54,581 nt of DNA, taken from assembly GCA_020724905.1 (NCBI GenBank), contig DYGB01000005.1, positions 1 to 54,581 of the forward strand, given 5' to 3'. Position 1 is the stretch's first letter; each line of letters opens with the position of its first letter. The translations under genes and the position numbers were made by a program. A model generated the notes under the pieces. The model ran no database searches and was not told where the DNA came from. It saw nothing but the letters and a program-made list of their open reading frames with translations. This document shows, in pieces, positions 47,863-54,581 of the stretch. This DNA is from Candidatus Paceibacter sp. Lineage in GTDB: Bacteria; Patescibacteriota; Minisyncoccia; UBA6257; JAGOQP01.

Positions 47863-48405
47863 ATGATTCAGACATATTTCAACGCGCTGAAACGTGTTTT
47901 TTCAACGGGTACCTATAATCTAGTGGGTATACTTATAGCAGTACTATTTTTTCTTCTGTTTTTAGGAGTTTCTCAGATAACTATTATTGGTGAGGTAGCT
48001 TCCATTGAAAGTACGTTCTTTGAGAAAATTTCACTTATGTGGACAATTCTCTATACGTCCTTTACTCAGATGAGTGGGGGAGGTATGGTATACCTGATTC
48101 TCCTCTCACTTCTCGCAGGATTACAAGGAACACTACTGGTGTTTATTATACGACAAAGAGCGAGTGCATCAGGAGCACTTTCACGAGGAATATGGGGTAT
48201 GATACTTGGAATGGTAGGGATTGGATGTTCTGCCTGTGGGAGTGTATTATTTGTTACTATTCTCTCACTATTTATAGGGACAGGTAATGCACTTGCACTC
48301 TTTACTCAATGGGGATTGGTGATAGGGATAGGGGGGATAGGAGTGCTTTTGTATGCAATTTCCTACACCCTTCGTGTGATAGAAAAACCAGCAGTATGCA
48401 TGTAA
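47863..48405 (+). CDS. Hypothetical multi-TM membrane protein
   Basis: five or six hydrophobic segments, 'GMVGIGCSACGSVLFVTILSLF'. Confidence 0.6.
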   Translation: MIQTYFNALKRVFSTGTYNLVGILIAVLFFLLFLGVSQITIIGEVASIESTFFEKISLMWTILYTSFTQMSGGGMVYLILLSLLAGLQGTLLVFIIRQRASASGALSRGIWGMILGMVGIGCSACGSVLFVTILSLFIGTGNALALFTQWGLVIGIGGIGVLLYAISYTLRVIEKPAVCM

Positions 48406-49916
48406 GAAAAGATACAACAGTGTATAGAGCAATGGAGATATTTCCTGCAGTTCTTTCATGGGGAACCTTTGTGCTCTTTATTATTCTTTCCTTCTTTCTT
48501 CCTCTTTGGGTAGCTATTTTTATCATTCTCTTTGATGTGTATTGGTTTTTTAAAACAATGCACTTTTCTTTGTATCTTCGAAATAGTTACAAAAAGTTAC
48601 GCAAAAACATGAGAACTTCATGGTTGCGAAAACTACAGACAGATCCACAAACAAAAGATCTATGGGAAGACATATATCACCTTGTTATCCTTCCAATGTA
48701 TAAAGAGGATGAGGGGGTAGTACGAGGGGCACTAGAAAAGCTTGCACAGATACGCTACCCACAAGAAAAACTCATCGTCGTTCTTGGTCTTGAGGAAAGG
48801 GCAGGGGAGAAGGTACAAGAAATGGGAAAGCGTATGGAGAAAATGTTTGAAGGAGTGTTTTATGATTTCCTTGTTACTTCACATCCAAAAGATATCCCAG
48901 GAGAAGCTCCAGGGAAAGGATCAAATGAGGCATGGGCAGCCAAAGAAGCAAAAGAAAAAATTATCGATACAAAGGGAATTGACTACGCATCAGTGATGGT
49001 ATCTGTATTTGATATTGATACGCAAGTCTATCCACAATACTTTGCAATTCTTACCTATACCTTCCTTACCACTCCCGACAGGTTTCATGCCAGCTATCAG
49101 CCTGTTCCATTTTTTTTGAACAATGTTTTTGAAGCCCCAGCACTCTCTCGTATTATTGGATTTTCAGGAACATTTTGGCACCTCATGCAACAGATGGTAC
49201 CAGAAAAGCTTGTTACCTTCTCATCTCATTCCATGCCATTCCAAGCCGTTATCGATATAGGGTATTGGCAACGAGACATTGTATCAGAAGATTCACGTGT
49301 ATTTTTCCAATGTCTTCTTCACTACAATGGAAACTGGAGGACAGTACCTCTCTTTTATCCTGTTTCAATGGATGCCAATGTTGCACATTCTTTTTTTCAA
49401 ACACTGGTAAATATATACAAACAACAGAGACGATGGGGGTGGGGATCAGAAAACATCGCGTTTATCGCTCAGGGGTTTAGAGAAAATAAACATATTCCTA
49501 CGTATAAAAAGATATACTGGCTATTCCAGCAAATAGAAGGATTTCATTCATGGGCGACAAATGCAGTTATTATCTTCTCTTTAGGGTGGCTCCCTATATT
49601 TCTTGGTCCAGAATCATTCCGGGTTACACTTCTCGCATATAACCTTCCTTCTATTACGCAGTGGATTATGTTGGGAGCATCAGTGGGTATTATTACCACT
49701 GCAGTGCTTAGTATTGCGCTTCTTCCCCCAAAACCTCCTACATTTCGATGGTATCATTATCTTTGGTATCTTCTTTCCTGGGCGCTTATGCCATTTTCTC
49801 TTATCATCTTTGGATCTCTTCCAGCTCTTGAGGCTCAGACACGACTCGCACTTTCAGGGAAGTGGAGACTTGATTTTTGGGTCACTCCAAAGCATAGAAA
49901 AGAGAAAGGAAATTAA
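48396..49916 (+). CDS. Membrane glycosyltransferase (GT2-like)
   Basis: 'HLVILPMYKEDEGVVRGALEKLAQIRYP', 'VSVFDIDTQVYPQYFAILTY', 'VSEDSRVFFQC', 'QQRRWGWGSENI'. Confidence 0.82.
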   Translation: MHVRKDTTVYRAMEIFPAVLSWGTFVLFIILSFFLPLWVAIFIILFDVYWFFKTMHFSLYLRNSYKKLRKNMRTSWLRKLQTDPQTKDLWEDIYHLVILPMYKEDEGVVRGALEKLAQIRYPQEKLIVVLGLEERAGEKVQEMGKRMEKMFEGVFYDFLVTSHPKDIPGEAPGKGSNEAWAAKEAKEKIIDTKGIDYASVMVSVFDIDTQVYPQYFAILTYTFLTTPDRFHASYQPVPFFLNNVFEAPALSRIIGFSGTFWHLMQQMVPEKLVTFSSHSMPFQAVIDIGYWQRDIVSEDSRVFFQCLLHYNGNWRTVPLFYPVSMDANVAHSFFQTLVNIYKQQRRWGWGSENIAFIAQGFRENKHIPTYKKIYWLFQQIEGFHSWATNAVIIFSLGWLPIFLGPESFRVTLLAYNLPSITQWIMLGASVGIITTAVLSIALLPPKPPTFRWYHYLWYLLSWALMPFSLIIFGSLPALEAQTRLALSGKWRLDFWVTPKHRKEKGN

Positions 49917-50004
49917 AGGCTATTTTCCTTGCGTTTTTTTTATCGTGTATGATACACTTATAGAAAGGTCGTAGGTACACTACTAATCGACACATTTCAT
50001 AGCT

Positions 50005-50280
50005 ATGAAAAAACAAGATTTAATTGAGGTTGTCATGAACGCAGGTGGTATCGAAGTAAAGAAAGATGCTACCGCAGCAGTTGATGCTGTGTTCGATGCA
50101 ATCACAAGTTCTCTCTCAAAAGGAGAAGAGGTGTCAATTGCTGGATTTGGAACATTTCGTGTTACCAAGTCAGCAGCCCGTGAAGGGGTAAACCCTCGAA
50201 CTGGTGAAAAGATCCACATTGCTGCTTCAGTACGACCAAAATTCCGTGCTGCAAAGGCATTGAAAGATGCAGTGAAATAA
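50005..50280 (+). CDS. hup: HU/IHF family DNA-binding protein
   Basis: 'MKKQDLIEVVMNAGG...GEEVSIAGFGTFRVTKSAAREGVNPRTGEKIHIAASVRPKFRAAKALKDAV'. Confidence 0.95.
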   Translation: MKKQDLIEVVMNAGGIEVKKDATAAVDAVFDAITSSLSKGEEVSIAGFGTFRVTKSAAREGVNPRTGEKIHIAASVRPKFRAAKALKDAVK

Positions 50281-50304
50281 GAGACTCTTATACACAAACA
50301 TCAA

Positions 50305-50330
50305 AAACCCCCTCATATAAGGGGGTTTTA
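50305..50330 (+). terminator. Terminator AAACCCCCT...AGGGGGTTTTA
   Basis: stem-loop downstream of hup. Confidence 0.75.
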
Positions 50331-50349
50331 TTATATATAACAAGAAGGG

Positions 50350-51267
50350 TTAGTTAAGGTATTCTCGTACCAGGAGGCTCATCTGGAGGAATATATCATA
50401 TGTGTTTTGGACAGATTGAGCTGACTGACGAATGATGGAACGAAGATATCCTTCAATATCATCTGAGCTAATATCTGAAACGGTAAAGATAGTATAAGGA
50501 GGAGCTGTTTGTCGTAGCTGTTCATTTCGTTCCTGAACGATGGTCTTTTTTAGACTTTCTCTGAATTGAAGTGTTGATGTTGAGGTATCTGTATAGAGGT
50601 GGAGAACAATTTGTTTTGCGGTATTAAGATATTCGTGTGATTGGGAAAGAGAGAATGAAGCGTCGTTGAAAAGGTCTCGTAAATCATTATCTTTAACAAG
50701 TTTTTGAGAATATATTTTTTCAATATCATTTTTTATTTTATCTCGTCTATCATTTCCGAGCATTAAGATACCATCCATACTTAAGATGTTCATGACAGTA
50801 GTAACTCGTCTAACATGAGGATCAATTTCTTCTGTTTTCTTCTTCTCTATATCTTTTGCAACTTCTTTTAATACTTCAACACTTGTTGCAGAACTAAGAG
50901 CCGTTTTCTGTGTTTCATAGTATGAGAGGAATGATGTGTTGTTTTCAACAAGGTATTCTTGTACATTTTTCCATTCTTCAGAATCAGGAAAGGTAACAGA
51001 ATCAAGTTGTGTTGCGATATCTTGGAGTTGGCTTTGGGCAATAGTAAGAACATTTCCAAGGATTGTTTTTCTGAGTTCAATTTCTTGTCCTACTTTCTCT
51101 GCTGCGGGGAGTGTGGTACTGTCTTTTAACTGTGCGAGTTCTTGTAGTTGCTGTTTTGTTTCTCCAAGCTTTTTTTCCATTTCTGGGCTTTGTGCGTATG
51201 CAAAAACAGGGGAGAGTGCGATCCCACTGATGAGTCCAAAGATACTTACGAGTAGTAGTTTTTTCAT
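50350..51267 (-). CDS. Secreted helical hypothetical protein
   Basis: signal peptide, coiled coil. Confidence 0.6.
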   Translation of the reverse strand: MKKLLLVSIFGLISGIALSPVFAYAQSPEMEKKLGETKQQLQELAQLKDSTTLPAAEKVGQEIELRKTILGNVLTIAQSQLQDIATQLDSVTFPDSEEWKNVQEYLVENNTSFLSYYETQKTALSSATSVEVLKEVAKDIEKKKTEEIDPHVRRVTTVMNILSMDGILMLGNDRRDKIKNDIEKIYSQKLVKDNDLRDLFNDASFSLSQSHEYLNTAKQIVLHLYTDTSTSTLQFRESLKKTIVQERNEQLRQTAPPYTIFTVSDISSDDIEGYLRSIIRQSAQSVQNTYDIFLQMSLLVREYLN

Positions 51268-51270
51268 AAA

Positions 51271-51789
51271 TTATTCACTGAGAGCCTTGAGTACATCATT
51301 AAGTTCAATAACGGTTGTTGTAGCGTGAGCATCAGTGCTTCCTTCTATTTGAGATGTTTCTTGTTGAATGATAGGTGTATTCAAGTGATCAAGACTATTT
51401 TCAGACACTTGTTGTAGTACTGCATTACTTTCTTGTGAGGTATTTTCAAAATAATTAAGTTGAGATAGTTGAACATCAATACGAGACTCTACCATTTCAG
51501 CTTCAGCAGTAATGCTTTTTTCGTTTAATCCAGGGAGAAAGAGAGGGGAGAGTTGCTGTGTCGCATAATAGACTCCAACGATAAGGAGCATTCCCACAAG
51601 AGCAAATGAAACTGAATTAAAGGAAGATCGTAGAAGCAAAGATGATGGTGAGGCGATAAGTTCCGGGGTATATACTTCCTGAGAAGAAGACAAAATACGC
51701 TCTTTTGAAAGGCGGGTGTATTCTTCTCTGGGCTCTATACGTCTGAGCTGAGAAAGAAGCTCTATAATATTGTAGCTATGCTTCTTCAT
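51271..51789 (-). CDS. Membrane protein, putative anti-sigma partner
   Basis: single TM, overlaps the ECF sigma factor gene end. Confidence 0.55.
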   Translation of the reverse strand: MKKHSYNIIELLSQLRRIEPREEYTRLSKERILSSSQEVYTPELIASPSSLLLRSSFNSVSFALVGMLLIVGVYYATQQLSPLFLPGLNEKSITAEAEMVESRIDVQLSQLNYFENTSQESNAVLQQVSENSLDHLNTPIIQQETSQIEGSTDAHATTTVIELNDVLKALSE

Positions 51790-52348
51790 GATGGGTTTCT
51801 TTTTCTATAATAGTTTGTAATTTTTTAAGCGCTCTATGATGAAGAACTCGAATAGTACCTTCTTTTCTTCCTAGTGACTGAGCTATCTCTGTATAGGAAA
51901 GATCTTCAATGTAGCGGAGAATGATAAGTGACTGATAATCATCAGAGAGTTCTTTAAGGGCTCTCATAACTTTTTCAAGTTGCATCTTCTTTTCTACATC
52001 AAGATCAGAAAATGAGTCTTCATCTTCTAGGACTCCTTCTGGAGTTTCATCGATACTGAACGTTGATTTTCGTGTACGATAGAAATCGATTACATGATTT
52101 CGCGCAATACGATACAGCCAGCTTGAGAGGGGGAGACCCTGATCTTTGAACTGAGGTATACTCCTCCAGGCTTTTAAAAATACCTGATGGGTAAGGTCCT
52201 CCGCTTCCTCACGGTGGCTTACTTTGAGGTATATAAACCGATATAATTTCGGCTGATAATGATCATATAAGTCGCCAAAAGCAGAGGCCTCACCCTCCAT
52301 GGCTTTCTGTATCAGCGTATTCTCATCTTGTAAATCGTTCTCTACCAT
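51776..52348 (-). CDS. ECF-family RNA polymerase sigma factor
   Basis: 'FGDLYDHYQPKLYRFIYLKVSHREEAEDLTHQVFLKAWRSIPQF', 'LIILRYIEDLSYTEIAQSLGRKEGTIRVLHHRALKKL'. Confidence 0.95.
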   Translation of the reverse strand: MVENDLQDENTLIQKAMEGEASAFGDLYDHYQPKLYRFIYLKVSHREEAEDLTHQVFLKAWRSIPQFKDQGLPLSSWLYRIARNHVIDFYRTRKSTFSIDETPEGVLEDEDSFSDLDVEKKMQLEKVMRALKELSDDYQSLIILRYIEDLSYTEIAQSLGRKEGTIRVLHHRALKKLQTIIEKETHHEEA

Positions 52349-52457
52349 ATATAACGAATAAGTTCACGTTCTGTTACATGACATATCAAATAATCTGTCA
52401 ATGCGTGTGAGCAGTATCTGTGTGTTAGTATCGTAATGATGGCATGTTTTTTGTCAT

Positions 52458-53204
52458 TTGTCACCTTATACAACTATGAAACTATATAACATTTTTCTTT
52501 TTCTTGGTGTGTTCTGTATTGTTGCAGGAATGTTTATCGTGGTGAGAAATGTATTCTGGGACCAGTCAGATGTTCAAACTGTGTTTCCTTCATATACTTC
52601 TTCCTATACCCCTCCTCCCATCGCAGATCCAGTACTTTGTGTTTCTTCCCCATATCCAGCGATACAGTATCTTGTAGGAGAAATTGGAAAAGGAAGAGTT
52701 AGTACTTCCTGTGAAGATGCAGATCTTCCTGTGGTTACACTTTCTGGCGATGCTCTTAGGGCGATTGTTCTAGAAAAAAGAAAAGAGGATGATGCAATTA
52801 CACAACAGCTTCAACGAACCCTTAACACACAGAGTGGATTTTTTTGGTTCTCCCTTAATGACCTTGGATACACCACTTCATATCTTGCGCAACAATTAGC
52901 ACAAGCTGATCCAGATGGAGCTCGATACTATGTCGATAACATATATCGTCTCGAGTATGATATAGAAACATTCCTCCAAGAGACAAAGTCACGTGCAAAA
53001 AAAATGACAATACGGGCACATGAGTCATGGGCACCACTCATATATGAATTTCGAGGGTATCTGAGTTGGGAAAAAGATAACACCCTTGAAGTAAAAACCA
53101 TTATTCTAGAAGGAGTAGAGCTTGTCCTAGATCCGTTTGGAGAAACAGGAGTATATAGTGGGTATATTGATTTTTTACGTGCACATGTGGCACACTTAGA
53201 GTAG
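52458..53204 (+). CDS. Secreted/membrane hypothetical protein (start may be 52476)
   Basis: N-terminal TM. Confidence 0.55.
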   Translation: MSPYTTMKLYNIFLFLGVFCIVAGMFIVVRNVFWDQSDVQTVFPSYTSSYTPPPIADPVLCVSSPYPAIQYLVGEIGKGRVSTSCEDADLPVVTLSGDALRAIVLEKRKEDDAITQQLQRTLNTQSGFFWFSLNDLGYTTSYLAQQLAQADPDGARYYVDNIYRLEYDIETFLQETKSRAKKMTIRAHESWAPLIYEFRGYLSWEKDNTLEVKTIILEGVELVLDPFGETGVYSGYIDFLRAHVAHLE

Positions 53205-53216
53205 GTAGGAGAGTGA

Positions 53217-53525
53217 ATGAAAGACACGTTTTATATGGATACACATACACCTACAGACTCACCCATACATACCCCAACACAAAAGAAAAAGACTCGTTTT
53301 CTTGTTGCCCTTCTCATTATTCTTATATGTGCTACTATAGGGGTAGTCTTCTTTTTCAACCCCTTCCAAGAAGAACAAGAGAAGGTTGAAGAACTACGAG
53401 GATTGGGGAGGGATGAGCAAGAAGCACAGAATGTGACATCAGGAATTAATCAGTACCTCCAGGAGGAGGAAGCGCTTCAGGATATAGATCAGGCGCTTGA
53501 ACAGTTTCAAAACACAAGTAACTAA
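53217..53525 (+). CDS. Small membrane-anchored hypothetical protein
   Basis: single TM, acidic tail. Confidence 0.5.
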   Translation: MKDTFYMDTHTPTDSPIHTPTQKKKTRFLVALLIILICATIGVVFFFNPFQEEQEKVEELRGLGRDEQEAQNVTSGINQYLQEEEALQDIDQALEQFQNTSN

Positions 53526-53530
53526 TACCT

Positions 53531-54259
53531 ATGAATAAAGACATTCCATTACCGATTCGGTATGGTCTTTGTATACTAATTGGTGGACTTATTTTCTCAG
53601 CACACGGTGTGGCTGCACAAGAAGCACTGCAAGAAAAAAACCTTGCAGAAGCGTATGCCCGTTTTTATGAACGTGCCCTTATCGTAAAGAAAGATACCTC
53701 GCTTGATGCACAACGAGCATTTCTTGATTCTGTTGTGAATCTTTTGCAGGTACGATACGAACAACTTGAAACACGTATACAAAAACATCCAGTACTCTCA
53801 GACGAAAAGAAAGAGGAGCTTTCAGATGCAATTGGTAAATATACACAAGAGCTTAGTTCTATTGGAACGAGTCTTAAAAAAACACGGAGCTCATATGAGA
53901 TAAATCAGGTTGGAAAACGTCTTGCTGAATTACGATCAACATATAAACAAACAACACAGCCCTACATCCTTAAAACCTATCTATCTGCATTTGAAGAAAA
54001 GGTTATCCCATCCCTTAGTGAGAGTGCGTCTCATCTACGAGGAGCGGTAGCTCAAAAAATACAAGCACATATCAGTGAGATAGAAACTATCCTTGATTCT
54101 ATCTATACCATCCTTGATAGCGATCAAATAGACATGAAAGAAGTAGGAGTTTCAATTTATACTATTGATGCTGTCTTAAAAGATGTGTATGGACTCTTTA
54201 GAGAATTAAGTATACGAGTAGCAGAAGAGAATATTGGTCTTGGATCTCTTATTGAATAA
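53531..54259 (+). CDS. Secreted helical hypothetical protein
   Basis: signal peptide (AHGVAAQEA), coiled coil. Confidence 0.55.
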   Translation: MNKDIPLPIRYGLCILIGGLIFSAHGVAAQEALQEKNLAEAYARFYERALIVKKDTSLDAQRAFLDSVVNLLQVRYEQLETRIQKHPVLSDEKKEELSDAIGKYTQELSSIGTSLKKTRSSYEINQVGKRLAELRSTYKQTTQPYILKTYLSAFEEKVIPSLSESASHLRGAVAQKIQAHISEIETILDSIYTILDSDQIDMKEVGVSIYTIDAVLKDVYGLFRELSIRVAEENIGLGSLIE

Positions 54260-54275
54260 GATTACAGAATACTAA

Positions 54276-54305
54276 AAAAAGACCCTCATGTGAGGGTCTT
54301 TTTTG
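54276..54305. terminator. Terminator AAAAAAAGACCCTCATGTGAGGGTCTTTTTT
   Basis: near-perfect palindrome with A/T tracts, bidirectional. Confidence 0.85.
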
Positions 54306-54309
54306 TCTG

Positions 54310-54380
54310 AGCGAGTGACGGGAATCGAACCCGCGTATCCTGCTTGGAAGGCAGGTGTACTACCACTGTACTACACTCGC
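54310..54380 (-). tRNA. tRNA-Gly(TCC)
   Basis: GCGAGTG...CACTCGC, loop CTTCCAA. Confidence 0.95.
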
Positions 54381-54386
54381 ACCTAG

Positions 54387-54459
54387 TCCACCCACTAGGA
54401 CTTGAACCTAGAACCGTTTGCTTAAGAGGCAACTGCTCTACCAATTGAGCTATGGGTGG
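54387..54459 (-). tRNA. tRNA-Lys(CTT)
   Basis: CCACCCA...TGGGTGG A, loop CTCTTAA. Confidence 0.94.
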
Positions 54460-54581
54460 AATATGTAAATGGTACCGGTGTATTGTGCCACGAGGAGGTT
54501 CTTTTTTCAAGAAGAGGGGGAAGAGTGATGTTTTAGGTACAGACATTTGGCGGATTAGGTGGTTGAATAATCGGTCAAAAA

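Overview
The window is AT-rich bacterial chromosome. Short IF-2, type IV pilus genes, intron-rich 23S rRNA and many small secreted or membrane proteins suggest a CPR/Patescibacteria-type genome; this is inferred, not proven. Housekeeping genes include recA, ftsK, tsaE, ruvB, clpB, recG, argS, infB, rbfA, HU, a thyA-like gene and pilB, plus 23S+5S rRNA and seven tRNAs. The standout features are: (1) A complete diversity-generating retroelement (DGR) at about 5.2-8.3 kb. It has a type IV prepilin-like target with a C-terminal FGE-sulfatase/C-type-lectin domain, a 116-bp VR, an Avd-like gene, a 116-bp TR and a reverse transcriptase. VR and TR differ at 18 positions, all of them adenines in the TR. 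The RT ORF runs without a stop into a NifS-like cysteine desulfurase. (2) A 23S rRNA with three insertions: a helix-45 intervening sequence containing a tRNA-like fold, and two ORF-less group I introns, one at the I-CreI-type site and one inside the sarcin-ricin loop. (3) An array of small cassettes downstream of tRNA-Glu(TTC), each with its own promoter, ORF and terminator, separated by repeated copies of the tRNA 3' tail. One cassette encodes a protein whose C-terminus is a GC-rich, adenine-depleted, NNY-codon tract that looks like a second DGR variable region whose template is not in this window. (4) A strongly supported minus-strand structured ncRNA between pilB and ruvB, and two further leader/sRNA candidates. 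All calls come from reading the sequence and the supplied ORF track; no database search was run.
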